A stretch of DNA of 52,831 nt from an uncultured Eggerthellaceae bacterium (GCA_910589125.1 CAJURX010000001.1:298774-351604); one strand, 5' to 3'. Counted from the stretch's first letter, positions 43,214-52,591 are shown. The notes: generated by a model not told the origin, from the sequence alone. Translations and numbers: made by a program.

Positions 43214-43260
43214 TCTGGTAGCTCCGACCGGATTCGAACCGGCGACCTCCGCCTTGAGAG
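43214..43260 (-). repeat. Left 47-bp direct repeat: displaced 3' part of tRNA-Glu (att site)
   Basis: These 47 bases are identical to 52629-52675, the 3' part of the intact tRNA-Glu gene from the anticodon loop to just past CCA. The match stops at base 43261 inside the loop. It has no 5' half and cannot be a functional tRNA. It marks the far end of an element that integrated in the tRNA gene. Confidence 0.92.
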
Positions 43261-43452
43261 AGTCCCTCAGACACGTAACGCCTCGCATCATTTCGGAACA
43301 ATTCCCAGTTCAGAGAAGATATTAGTGAAACACTCCGATACCCTTCAGAATGCTCTTTTCGGCATCATTTTGACCACCCTGATGCCGTTGAAGCAACTAC
43401 CAAGAAAACTTTATCCCTCATTACGCGAAACATTATACCAAGTGAATCTCAC

Positions 43453-44061
43453 TCAGATTGCCGTGACAGTCTCATTAAGCAGCTCAATCAAGTCGGTGGT
43501 ATCGGTCATCGAAACTATGTATGCATCACATAAATCCTCAGGATCAACCGTCGTATAGCTCAGATTCCATCCGGCTTGTCGCGCAAGCTGATTGATGAAT
43601 ACCCGCTGGGTTCTTCCGTTGCCTTCACGAAATGGATGCAGCGCATTAATCTCTGTAATGTAGAAGGCCATACATCGAATGAATTCCTCACGATCAAGCC
43701 CGCGTAAATAGTTCTCAGCCTTTAGTTTTGAGAACAAGTCATCCGAGTAAGGGATTATGAACTCTGCAGCACAGAATAACGAATTGCCTTTGGAAATGAA
43801 ACCCTTCTCGCGGATCGTACCAGCCCAATCATATACGTCACCGAACAAAGCCTTATGGATCGCTTGCAGGTACGACAAGTCGAATTGACCATCTATCGGG
43901 TTCGCCTCAAGTTATGCCGCAGTGACGCCGGTAATAGCGCACTCTGCATCCCAAAGCTGATCGAAGTCACGTAGACCCAGTTTGTTGCGTAGCACTTTCG
44001 TACCGGCATAGACATATGGGGCGTTGCTGTCGTATCCGTAGTCGTAGGTCTTCCCAGGCAT
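43453..44061 (-). pseudogene. Fic toxin broken by an in-frame TAA
   Basis: The gene starts at the ATG at 44061 as MPGKTYDYGYDSNAPYVYAG and runs through RNKLGLRDFDQLWDAECAITG to a TAA at 43912-43914. Beyond the stop the same frame continues as LEANPIDGQFDLSYLQAIHKALFGDVYDWAGTIRE, the normal Fic fold, with HPFREGNGRTQR, the canonical AMPylation motif. The end is at 43453. One base change of TAA to CAA would restore Gln and a full protein of about 202 residues. A VbhA-like antitoxin precedes and overlaps it. The catalytic part alone starts without a good initiation codon, so loss of the toxin is probable. Confidence 0.82.
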
Positions 44062-44239
44062 GCACTGCCGCCAATTGCTTCGCCGTCATAACATACTGAT
44101 TCACCAGATCGCGATAGGTCATCTCGCTCCGACCAACTTTGTGAAGGTTCTCTTTCTCTTCATCGGTCATAGTCATATGCTCCACAGCTAAGCTGTGCTC
44201 GACCTCTTCAATGATGTTTTCCATTTCTGCTGATGTCAT
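43967..44239 (-). CDS. VbhA-like Fic antitoxin
   Basis: This 90-residue protein has the compact helical antitoxin pattern of VbhA. In SLAVEH a Ser-x3-Glu pair fits the inhibitory motif [ST]xxxE[GN], which places a Glu in the Fic active site, though His stands where Gly or Asn is usual. MTYRDLVNQYVM is like the second antitoxin helix. The ATG at 44239 follows a G-rich site. The last 30 or so residues overlap the Fic start in another frame and look unstructured, so the original antitoxin may have ended earlier. Its partner toxin carries a stop codon. Confidence 0.65.
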   Translation of the reverse strand: MTSAEMENIIEEVEHSLAVEHMTMTDEEKENLHKVGRSEMTYRDLVNQYVMTAKQLAAVHAWEDLRLRIRQQRPICLCRYESATQQTGST

Positions 44240-44256
44240 ATACTGCCCCCCTACGC

Positions 44257-44817
44257 CTACTTCTTCAGCTGAAAGAGTCCAAACGCTTTTCGTTCTTCAT
44301 CCTTATGCTCGTTGTACTGCGCAATTCGCTCGAACACTGGTTGCAAGTCACATTCCCTCAATCGCTGGATCTCCCAACCATGCTCCTCCATCATCATCGG
44401 CCGTAAGACCTCAAGCTCACTTTGGTCAATGACGTTATTTTCTAGCATCTTTCTATATTGCTTATTGAAGTCGATCTCTTCCTTAGTCATCTCTCGCCCG
44501 GTTGAAACAACATCCATCAATAGCGTCAGATAGCCATCCGTGGCATACTGACATACCAGCTCGCCTTGAATTGAATTACGCAGCTCCTTCTTGCGCTTCA
44601 GGCTAAACACGCTCAGGGCGCGGTAGTTCACAAGCAGCTGCTCGATCCCATCATTCTGAACCCTAGCAGCCTAGGTAAGCTAATTCACATCCGCCTGCAG
44701 GCAGCGCACCTGCTCCTGTAGCTTATTGATTTCTGGCTGCCTCACCAAAAACCCTGCCACAAAGCCGCCAACGACGCAGACGGCGCCAGCGACAGCAATC
44801 ATTACCTTGTCGTACAT
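44257..44817 (-). pseudogene. Membrane-anchored coiled-coil protein broken by two in-frame TAG codons
   Basis: An ATG at 44817 behind GAGAGG starts MYDKVMIAVAGAVCVVGGF, a membrane helix, then QPEINKLQEQVRCLQADVN and a TAG (44680-44682). The same frame reads LT, a second TAG (44671-44673), then AARVQNDGIEQLLVNYRAL and on to FQLKK and a stop at 44257. Replacing both TAG by CAG (Gln) yields a continuous coiled coil, so this is one gene with two nonsense changes. The remaining domain (about 120 residues, charged) is not recognised. It ends 17 bases before the antitoxin, suggesting one former operon. Confidence 0.75.
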
Positions 44818-44900
44818 TGCCGACCTCTCTATTCTCGTACCTATAAAAGGCCCTGCAACCTATCATGCCTAGCTAGTTGTTCCTGAGCGCTTTCATACAG

Positions 44901-45765
44901 TCACTCGGTCTCTTTGCCCAGCAAATACGTTCGCTTCTTGCTTTTAACAAACAGACTCACCAACTCCTTGGCCACAGCATCACCACCAGGGTAGTTGATG
45001 TATGGCACACCGTTTTGCTTCACCGCACCCATGGCAGCCTGAGCAAAGAAACTCAATGCATACGATACAAGCCTGATCTGCGTCTTGCGTATCTCATCCT
45101 CTATGCCTCGCGCCTTTATATACGCAGAAGTCAAAGCCAACACTGCACCACCACCGGCAAAATCCTGCGCTCGAAGTGCGAACATATGGCTGTAAATCGC
45201 TTCAACCTGCTGCTTGTTGCCGATGGATTCAACTGACAGCTCCTGTACTATATCTACGATCTTGTTCCATGGTCTGCCATCCTCAGTCGCGGTGTCTAAG
45301 TACGACGAAAACGGTATAGGCAAACCTTGCTTCGAAAACGTATCGGCTAGCAGATGCCTCGTTGCTTGCAGCACGCCGGCAAGGACGCTTCCTTCCTGCT
45401 CGATCATCATCGCAAATGGGTTATGCGGTGCAAGCGTTTTTCCTGTTGCGTATATGTCATGGCCCCCAAGTAGCCTATGGAAGATAGCGTATGCGTTCTG
45501 TCTGTCCCTGGCCTTAAAGTTGTCTCCAATCGCCCTTATGATGTAACGTCTTGCCCAGGATGCTTTGAATGGTGTCAATGCTGCCACTCTTCTCACTGGC
45601 TGCATCGTAGACACCTTCAAGCCACTTCGCAAAGCCATCACTGGTGGTAATGAAGATACTTACAGTCGCCGTCAACAAACACCAGGCGATGTCTAGGCCA
45701 TTCATATCAGAGGGCGTACGGTCAATAACTTCAACATTAAGGATCTCTACATCGTCCTTTTTGAG
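44901..45765 (-). pseudogene. Frameshifted conserved hypothetical
   Basis: Two overlapping frames form one protein. The upstream frame reads KKDDVEILNVEVIDRTPSDM and then SIDTIQSILGK before an early TAA at about 45514. The downstream frame takes over near 45545 as RYIIRAIGDNFKARDRQNAY and continues to LLGKETE at 44901. A single-base indel near 45550 would explain this. The whole has about 285 residues, with one hydrophobic helix (LDIAWCLLTATVSIFI) near the start. No function is recognised. The true start is unclear: the first ATG in frame is at 45705, but protein-like sequence extends upstream. Confidence 0.65.
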
Positions 45766-46454
45766 ATCAAGAATGTAGGCTCTTCGATTCTCGCAAGAGC
45801 CGTTTCGGCCTCTTTGGTGTCTTGCGCGTTCTCTACATCCGACGTTACGCAATATGCAAACTCCCGAGCCATCGATAGCGGATGACTCGGAAATGTCTCA
45901 TCGAATTCAGCGCACTCTGATTGATTCATCAGCGCGCCTCTCTCGAATGATGAATCGTATGGATCCTCTGTCCAATCTGCTTTAGCCTCATCAAAGCCTT
46001 TTGCAGAAGCAAGCATCTGAAAAACCATGGTATCTCTGAGTCCTGTTGTACCAGCCTCGTCAAAGAAGCCTTGCGCATACACAACACTGCTTCCGCATTC
46101 TTTATCAAGCGTCAGCGTGTATTGCACGCCTTCTGGCATCTCGGGATTCTTAAGGGTTTTGACAATGCTATAAATCCATCTCTCGCCATCCTGGCCACCA
46201 GAATTAACCTCAATTAGTCCCTGCTCGTTACCAAGGCATTCGTGTATGTCGTCAATCACGCTTTGAGGATTATCAAAGGGCATGGCTTCTTGCCCGTCTA
46301 TCTCCCGAATCAGGACAAAGCACATAGCGTTGTTGCTTTGCGCCATCAAAGGCACCGAGCCTTCAGGATCCTCGGGCATAGAGTCAACCTGCTGATAATC
46401 TGGTGGCAGCGATATTTTGCTCGTATTAATTGTTATTTCGTTGAGGAAATCCAT
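45747..46454 (-). CDS. Hypothetical protein
   Basis: This is an acidic 235-residue protein with no signal peptide or membrane helix and no recognised domain. It starts MDFLNEITINTSKISLPPDYQ at an ATG with AGGATG bases upstream. Its base composition is intermediate between the AT-rich operon to its right and the host. It lies just after the Fe-S protein gene with 31 bases between, and its end overlaps the frameshifted gene that follows. It may be co-transcribed with either. Confidence 0.6.
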   Translation of the reverse strand: MDFLNEITINTSKISLPPDYQQVDSMPEDPEGSVPLMAQSNNAMCFVLIREIDGQEAMPFDNPQSVIDDIHECLGNEQGLIEVNSGGQDGERWIYSIVKTLKNPEMPEGVQYTLTLDKECGSSVVYAQGFFDEAGTTGLRDTMVFQMLASAKGFDEAKADWTEDPYDSSFERGALMNQSECAEFDETFPSHPLSMAREFAYCVTSDVENAQDTKEAETALARIEEPTFLISKRTM

Positions 46455-46485
46455 TTTGCATCATCCTGTGTTGTTAACACTCGCT

Positions 46486-47532
46486 TTATTTAGTTGGTTG
46501 ATATAGCCCAAGCCCTAAATCGTCATCTACCAATTGATGCCCCGCCAGCAGTTCTAAATTCCTTTTTATAGATGTATCCCTGAAACCTAGTCGGAAATTA
46601 TCGTCAGCAAAAACAAGATCTGCGCCATTCCATAAAAGCAGAAGAAGCGCCCCGATCGTAAGTGTTCTAATCTGTATATCAAGAACTGTATCTACATCAT
46701 CGCAGACTTGATAAAAGCCCTGACGCGTGTTGGGCAGCGACAAACAAAGGGCAACAGGTATAAGATCGCGTACGCTTATTCCATACCTGCTTTGCATAAT
46801 CGCTAGATCATCAAGCAAATTCCTGATAACACTGAGCGTGTCACTCTCGAACTCCATTTCGATTACGCCAACACTTCCATGCAGCTCGAAAACAGCATCC
46901 ATCCTTGCATAAATGTCGCCAATTCTTCTAAGTGCGCAATTAGCACCAAAAGATATAAAGAGATTGCGACAGAGCAATGCAGCAACAGCGGGATTGTTCT
47001 TGATGGCAGAGTAAATATCGAGTATAGCCTGCTCGTTTGCCCGTCGGTGTTTTCTGCTGGTCGTAAGATTCTCAATTGTTTTTGCGCACTCCTCTTGAAG
47101 CTCTTCAGCTTCTTCCGGTAAGGTCACAATTTCATATCTATAATTCGACCTGTCAGTATTGATTGCCACACTGTCCATGTTGTCGAAGTATATTGCGCCA
47201 AAAGGGCATCTGCTTATACAAATGCCGCATTTGATACATGCTGACTGATTGATAACTATCTCTTGCTCTTCATTTGACCAGTTAATGGCATTAGTGGGGC
47301 ATGCAGAAGAATTTAAGTCGGAAGCGAAGCCAATTACGCTATCGCAGAGATATTCTTCATCATAATATGATATGCATTGAGGTTTCGCACATTTTATGCA
47401 CGCGCAGCTAAGCTTCGCATCCCCGGATTCAATTTGGAGCGCCTGATTATAGTCCTGTTCAGCTGCATTTACATCATCTAAATTGATTAGATAATAATCT
47501 ATCCTTTCAACTTCTTTGCTGTGCTTCAACAT
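46486..47532 (-). CDS. Ferredoxin-like 4Fe-4S protein in the restriction-modification operon
   Basis: This 348-residue protein carries a two-cluster ferredoxin-like region. The second motif is canonical: C99-x2-C102-x2-C105-x3-C109-Pro. The first is unusual: C43, C45, C48, C53, C63 and C78-Pro, with wider spacing than C-x2-C-x2-C-x3-C. Residues about 150-348 form a mostly helical domain that I do not recognise. No signal or membrane helix is clear apart from a hydrophobic stretch TLTIGALLLLLWNG near the C-terminus. The ATG at 47532 follows AAAGGGG and overlaps the restriction gene by 26 bases. The tight overlap argues it belongs to the system, perhaps as a redox sensor or DNA-contact module; this is inference. 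Confidence 0.75.
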   Translation of the reverse strand: MLKHSKEVERIDYYLINLDDVNAAEQDYNQALQIESGDAKLSCACIKCAKPQCISYYDEEYLCDSVIGFASDLNSSACPTNAINWSNEEQEIVINQSACIKCGICISRCPFGAIYFDNMDSVAINTDRSNYRYEIVTLPEEAEELQEECAKTIENLTTSRKHRRANEQAILDIYSAIKNNPAVAALLCRNLFISFGANCALRRIGDIYARMDAVFELHGSVGVIEMEFESDTLSVIRNLLDDLAIMQSRYGISVRDLIPVALCLSLPNTRQGFYQVCDDVDTVLDIQIRTLTIGALLLLLWNGADLVFADDNFRLGFRDTSIKRNLELLAGHQLVDDDLGLGLYQPTK

Positions 47533-49216
47533 CAGCGAACCCCTTTATCTCATCAAGTCGTATGATGGACACAGATTTTCCATCAAGCACCTTAGCTACA
47601 ACCAGCGTGAGCAGTACATCAAGCGATATAACACCGATCTTATATCCGTATGCTTCATATATCGCAGATATCAGCGAAGATACCTCGGCTCTTTTGTTGG
47701 GACACTTATATCCCACTACGAGCGAAGTTGCCTCTTCTGTAGTGTTGTATGTTTTACGGGATAACAAGATAATCTTGTTTTCCAGCGCTTGTTTCACAGC
47801 CTTAATTGATATGCGCTCTTCTTCACCCGGCGATTTAATCTCAATTGGAATGGCTGGAAGTGGTGAGGTTATAATCGCATCCCACCTTGCACCGTTGTCA
47901 CCTTGTCTGGATACCACACAGGCATAACCTAGTATTTCAAATAATGACCCAACTAAAGGATAGAAACTATCTTGGTTGCTGCTTCGTTCTTCCTCGCATA
48001 ACTCAAACACAATTTGTTCGTTCTCTATTCCCTTATCTGCCTTACTTACAATCCGCTCGATTACTTTAGCTGTCAGCGAACTTGCATTCGCCCGAACGGG
48101 CGTTATCTCATCCGTAAGCTTGAGTTCTGTTACCTCTGCAATCTCACGTTCAGTTGCCTCTATTGCATTCTCTTCACTAAGCTCTTCATACCGCGGCTCA
48201 TCTATCCTCAAAGCTTTGTTTACACGCGATAACCTTATTGTCTGATAAGGGGAAAACAGGAGCTCTTTTCCTTGTAATACATCCTCTGCATTTCCTCTAT
48301 CCTCTCGCATTTGCTCCGCAAGAGGCGATATGTCATAGCCCGCTCTCTGCAGCATGCTATAGAAACCTATGCGTATCAATGAATCCTGTACGGATTGACT
48401 CTGCTTTTTGAATTCATCCAACCGCAAATCTTTATACGTGCTGTACTGAGCTAGAGTTTCTCTGCCTGCATCTGTTAATTTAAGACACTGCAACGATCTT
48501 GGTGGGTATATGTCTGCCGAACGTACTTTCTCTACCCAGCCACACCCATGGAGCGCGCCCACCGGGAATCTTGTTTGGTTGTCCACCGATGTCGTTTTCA
48601 TTCCTTGATTAGCGCAGAATCTCTTCCATTCTGCCTCATAATTTGCATAGCTTCCACGAATGTCTACCAATTTTTGTTGCATATTTGCCAGCGAAATTGG
48701 ATCGGTATCGCTTACGCTCATAGGGCCCATACAGAACTCATGCTTATACATGATTCCATTCAAATCTCGCATGGTCTGTAGCGCACAAAGGAAGAAGCGG
48801 ACTTGTTCGCCATATCTCACTCCAGCCATTATTTCTTGAGGTGAGTTAATCCCGAGAAGGCATTCCCTATACAATGCATCCGGATCTACGCTATTAGCAA
48901 CATAGTGTCCTAGTTCTGTAATGACGATCGGGTATGAAGCAGTCTCGTTATAAGAGCTTATCCACCCAAGCATTCGGAATACTTCCGCATACATTTTGAC
49001 GTTCATTTTCGTTGAGTTGCGACTTTCGTCAGTTACATTACTTAGACTTCGAGCTGACTCTCCGGTGTATCCATATGCCGTCATAAGATTATTATCAGTC
49101 GTTGCTCTAGCAAAATCGGACAAATCAAACACTTTGCCGTAAAACGCGTCATCAAGTACTCCCATAATCTGTACTTGCGTATCGATGTTGCTGCCTGGAT
49201 TTCGAAACTTAATCAT
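47507..49216 (-). CDS. PD-(D/E)XK restriction endonuclease (type II, possibly type IIS)
   Basis: This is a 569-residue protein. Its C-terminal third has a PD-(D/E)XK-like site: GARWDAIITS at about residue 443-452, then IPIEIKSPGEEE at about 456-467, giving Asp and Glu-x-Lys. The upstream part is helical and may read the target. Size and layout resemble AlwI/FokI-type enzymes, in which cleavage and recognition are separate and two methyltransferases are needed for an asymmetric site. The ATG at 49216 overlaps the second methyltransferase by 8 bases. It is AT-rich, unlike the host, which fits recent acquisition. The target sequence cannot be told. Confidence 0.75.
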   Translation of the reverse strand: MIKFRNPGSNIDTQVQIMGVLDDAFYGKVFDLSDFARATTDNNLMTAYGYTGESARSLSNVTDESRNSTKMNVKMYAEVFRMLGWISSYNETASYPIVITELGHYVANSVDPDALYRECLLGINSPQEIMAGVRYGEQVRFFLCALQTMRDLNGIMYKHEFCMGPMSVSDTDPISLANMQQKLVDIRGSYANYEAEWKRFCANQGMKTTSVDNQTRFPVGALHGCGWVEKVRSADIYPPRSLQCLKLTDAGRETLAQYSTYKDLRLDEFKKQSQSVQDSLIRIGFYSMLQRAGYDISPLAEQMREDRGNAEDVLQGKELLFSPYQTIRLSRVNKALRIDEPRYEELSEENAIEATEREIAEVTELKLTDEITPVRANASSLTAKVIERIVSKADKGIENEQIVFELCEEERSSNQDSFYPLVGSLFEILGYACVVSRQGDNGARWDAIITSPLPAIPIEIKSPGEEERISIKAVKQALENKIILLSRKTYNTTEEATSLVVGYKCPNKRAEVSSLISAIYEAYGYKIGVISLDVLLTLVVAKVLDGKSVSIIRLDEIKGFADVEAQQRS

Positions 49217-50054
49217 TACTACCGTCTCTCTTATTCTTCACCTTCTCTAAACGACTTAAAGCAATGTCGTTCCACTTCGGCTCCATTTCCGTGCCTAACC
49301 AAGTTATCCTATTCCCCTCCTGGTTTAGCTTTTCGCAGCATACTCCCAGAGTTCCAGAGCCATGAAAAGGATCAAAAACTATACCTTCTAGTTCGCCCTT
49401 GTCGTTTTTGGGACAAAAGGCTTTTATTAACTCCGTAATAAGCGATTCAGGTTTTTGCGTAGGGTGCTCTGTACGCTCATTCTTATAAAGGCTCCCTGCG
49501 AGCGTTGGAAAATCCCATATATCACCACGTAGCGCGCCACGAGGATCCGGCTTCCATATCTTTTTCTCACCATTCTTTCCTTTGTAATATACTGGGTTTT
49601 TAAGTCGCTCAGCACTTTTGTAGGGAACACGAACGTCGTCGGCGTTGTATATCCACTTTTTCGGAGATTTCGAATACCAAAGGAATGGTTCATACGTGTG
49701 TGCGGGCATTTTCTTCGATCTCGTAAAGCCGTTGTCATAATGCCAAATATTCATTCGCCGATAATGCAATCCTGCTTCGAGCATAAGCATTTGCATATAT
49801 CCGATATAGTCGTGAATCCCAAACCAGATTAAACTACCTTCGGAGTTAAGTAGTAAACTGCAAAGATCGATTCTTCTTCTGTTCACTTCTATAAACTCAT
49901 CAAATTCGAGGCAATCGCTGTCATTACCGAAATCCTTATTAAGATTGTAGGGAGGATCTGTGAGGATCAAATCAACCTGCATTCCTTCATCGAGTATCTT
50001 CCGCATGAACGCTTCACAGTCTGTATTATGCGTTGTATTCAACTGTACGCTCAT
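49209..50054 (-). CDS. DNA methyltransferase (DPPY, beta-type N6-adenine)
   Basis: This 281-residue methyltransferase has motif IV LILTDPPYNLNKDFG near residue 32 and motif I as VFDPFHGSGT near residue 230. Motif IV before motif I is the beta-class order, and DPPY is usual for N6-adenine enzymes. It uses S-adenosylmethionine to protect host DNA. Its ATG overlaps the first methyltransferase stop (ATGA) and its end overlaps the endonuclease start. The expected strand of the asymmetric site is unknown. Confidence 0.9.
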   Translation of the reverse strand: MSVQLNTTHNTDCEAFMRKILDEGMQVDLILTDPPYNLNKDFGNDSDCLEFDEFIEVNRRRIDLCSLLLNSEGSLIWFGIHDYIGYMQMLMLEAGLHYRRMNIWHYDNGFTRSKKMPAHTYEPFLWYSKSPKKWIYNADDVRVPYKSAERLKNPVYYKGKNGEKKIWKPDPRGALRGDIWDFPTLAGSLYKNERTEHPTQKPESLITELIKAFCPKNDKGELEGIVFDPFHGSGTLGVCCEKLNQEGNRITWLGTEMEPKWNDIALSRLEKVKNKRDGSND

Positions 50055-51181
50055 TTTTTCACTCTTTTCCCGTCTTTGACTTTTCTAAAAATGAGCACAT
50101 ATTGATGATGTATGTTTTCTACATATGCAAAAGGATAACCATAAGGTAGAAGTGACTTATGATTTTGGAGAAGAACTTTTACTCCTTGGAGCTTTAGTTG
50201 ACCTCCGTTCGGTATATCTGTATTACTAAGCTGCTGAATTAGGTCTGAATGAAAACTGATGAACTCTGACTTGTGACGAAAATCAGAGACGACGATACAC
50301 ATATAGGCTTTAGGTTTGAGCACCCTAGCGCATTGTAAGAATACTTTATTCGTAAGGACATCAAGAAACTCTGCATAGCTTTCGATATTTGCCAAATCGT
50401 TCGGGTCATCATCTGAATAATTTGTAGCTAAGTTATCTTTTACTCGGACTTCTTTGACTTTATAGTCTGGCTTCTTATTGAGAATTGACCAGTAGGGTGG
50501 GCTGGTTATCATGAAATCGAAATGATCAGCATCCATATTTTGGAGTGTTTCTATAGCATCACCATTGATGAATACATGTTTGTTGGAAGAACCTTCCGCC
50601 GCTTCGGTATCTAGTCGTCTTATTGCAAGGTCATGCCATGTTTTTGATAGCTCTATACTTGTACAAGTACGTCCTTCAAGTTCACACGCTTTAGCTGTTG
50701 AACCAACTCCTCCAAATGGATCCAAGACACTTGCTTCTTTCTTTGTGAAAAAGGTAATTAGATGCTCAACGTCTTGAAAGGAGAAAGGTGCGGGATGTTG
50801 TCGCTCTATTTGAGCGTGTGGATGCTTTGACCCTAATCCTTTTTGATAAAAAAAGGATTTGGTTTCTGGAAGCCATTCAGATCCGGTCAAATCATTAAGC
50901 TTATTACGAGGATCTACGGTTTTTTCCTTCTGACCCGGCTCCTCTTGTTCATATGCATCTTTCTGTATATCGTTCGATTTTTCCTTTGACGGGTTTAACG
51001 TCGATTTGATTTTGTCGCTTTGCGCTAGATAATCGTCCAGTTGCGCTTCATCGAACCTTCGATGCCCTCCTTGTGTTTTGGTAGGAGTCAAGATGCCGTT
51101 GTCTACCATTCGGTAAATCGTGGAAACGCTTATTCCGAGCTTTTCTGCAGCCTTTGTCGTAGTCAACTGTGCATTTGGCAT
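50051..51181 (-). CDS. DNA methyltransferase with N-terminal excisionase/MerR-like HTH
   Basis: This 376-residue protein fuses two domains. Residues about 3-50 are a helix-turn-helix of the excisionase/MerR kind (TTKAAEKLGISVSTIYRMV, then GGHRRFDEAQLDDYL). After a charged linker comes a methyltransferase with motif I as SVLDPFGGVGST and motif IV as MITSPPYW, more like N4-cytosine or related adenine enzymes. The ATG at 51181 follows GGAAGGA at 6 bases; a TTG five codons earlier is rejected. As first gene of the operon, the HTH may let the enzyme repress its own promoter, in place of a separate controller protein; this is inference. Confidence 0.88.
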   Translation of the reverse strand: MPNAQLTTTKAAEKLGISVSTIYRMVDNGILTPTKTQGGHRRFDEAQLDDYLAQSDKIKSTLNPSKEKSNDIQKDAYEQEEPGQKEKTVDPRNKLNDLTGSEWLPETKSFFYQKGLGSKHPHAQIERQHPAPFSFQDVEHLITFFTKKEASVLDPFGGVGSTAKACELEGRTCTSIELSKTWHDLAIRRLDTEAAEGSSNKHVFINGDAIETLQNMDADHFDFMITSPPYWSILNKKPDYKVKEVRVKDNLATNYSDDDPNDLANIESYAEFLDVLTNKVFLQCARVLKPKAYMCIVVSDFRHKSEFISFHSDLIQQLSNTDIPNGGQLKLQGVKVLLQNHKSLLPYGYPFAYVENIHHQYVLIFRKVKDGKRVKK

Positions 51182-51351
51182 AGTAAATCCTTCCAAAACT
51201 TATCAATACTATCCAAATCTATATTCTACTAAAGCGTCCCCAATCTTGAACTCTCCTTTTAATTAGCGGTAAGAAAACCCGGGTTGTTGCCGCTTAAAAT
51301 GGAGTCGCAAATAGCATCCACGGCCTATCTTTATCATCAATACGGTTTTGC

Positions 51352-52137
51352 TTACACCTTCACCAAATACTTCTCACTCCCATTCGCTGTTTCGATGGCC
51401 ACATACCTAGTCGCACCGCTTCTCGCTGCGTAGTGCGCCCACGCATACCCTTCAGACTCAACTACATCAGCGCCGATGCTGTAGATCCTCTCACCATACC
51501 CATAGCTCGCAACAGGCTCCAGTTTTCTCGATAGAGCGCTCCTCACGTACAGCTTGTCGCATACAACCTTGTAGGTTCCAGCAATGATGCGCGCACTCCC
51601 GGTAAAGGTTCCGGCGGCATTAGCTGTCCCGCTAAGCAACTCGTTCACACGCTTCTGCACGACCTCGTACTTTTCACCCAAGGCGACACGTCTCGCATCG
51701 CCGTTTCCATAGCGTCCAGCAATAACCGCATGTGCCATCTCGTCAATGCTTCCAGCAACGGCGGCTACAGTGCCACCACCACTGGGCGCAGTCCCGCTCA
51801 CCACCACGATTACGTGCATGTTAGACACGAGGATGTCCCCAACCTGCCACTTCACAGTTGAGTTCACATAATCTGAGGATGTATAGCAAGTAACTAACCC
51901 CGTGGCCTTGAACCTCGCAACAATGTTGCCGGTATAGCAGAGGTTGCCACCGCTATAGATTTCACCTTCGGCAGCCCCTGCAGCAATGCCGCATACGCCG
52001 CCCAAGCTTGAGCAGTCGCACTCACACACCTTGGCAATCTTGGATAGCACCCAGCTAACAGCGCGCGCCAGCGGCAAAATGGTGTTGCGCTCTCCCTGGT
52101 CGTAGCCGATGTTCATGTTGGCCACGTCCTCTGCCAT
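51352..52137 (-). pseudogene. Phage endolysin remnant (NlpC/P60-like plus SH3b)
   Basis: This 261-residue frame resembles phage endolysins with an NlpC/P60-like catalytic Cys segment (ECDCSSLGGVCGIAAG) and, after VGDILVSNMHV, a His at the expected distance. The C-terminal 70-80 residues resemble a bacterial SH3 domain (TYKVVCDKLYVRSALSRK). The N-terminal MAEDVANMNIGYDQGERN probably lacks some residues, as the frame is cut by the opposing transposase fragment near 52130. It is probably non-functional, though the catalytic part is uninterrupted. It indicates phage ancestry of part of the island. Confidence 0.6.
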
Positions 52138-52140
52138 GGC

Positions 52141-52512
52141 CTGAGCAAGCTCGTGCGCTCAGGCGAGCTGTTCACCTTCGTGGAGATGGCAGAGGAGCGG
52201 GATGGCATATGGGATTCCACCAACAACATGATCGAAGGTGGAATGAACGCGCGCCTGCGCGAGATGCTGCGGATGCATCGAGGGCTCTCGACGATAAGGC
52301 GCATCAAGGCGATATCCTGGTGGTGCTACCTGCACACAGAGAACTCGCTACCTCCAGCCGAGATCCTGTGTGTCATGCCGACAGATAATCAAGTGGACGG
52401 ATTGTTCGCATCGGCCTCCAGCAAGCGTAATCGAGATGACGGAGCACCTGAAGAATACGGATCCGGAATCGTCTGGAGCGAATTCCACATGCCCGCTGAA
52501 CACCGACAGTGA
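52141..52512 (+). pseudogene. C-terminal fragment of an IS256-type (IS1249-like) transposase
   Basis: About 124 codons read as the tail of a Mutator/IS256-family transposase: LSKLVRSGELFTFVEMA, then DSTNNMIEGGMNARLREML and RGLSTIRRIKAISWWCYLHTE with PPAEILCVMPTD. No start or N-terminal DDE residues remain, and no terminal inverted repeats are obvious. The left boundary meets the endolysin remnant. It is a relic, probably from an insertion that disrupted phage genes and possibly an integrase. Confidence 0.7.
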
Positions 52513-52591
52513 ATGATCGGAGCGGACACACATTCTGTCCTATAACCCGATTTGCACCTTTTTTTGCACCTAAAGCCCTCGGAAATGAAAA

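Noticed and set aside
43214..43260. A second functional tRNA gene
   Set aside because: Only the 3' half is present; there is no 5' acceptor strand or D arm.
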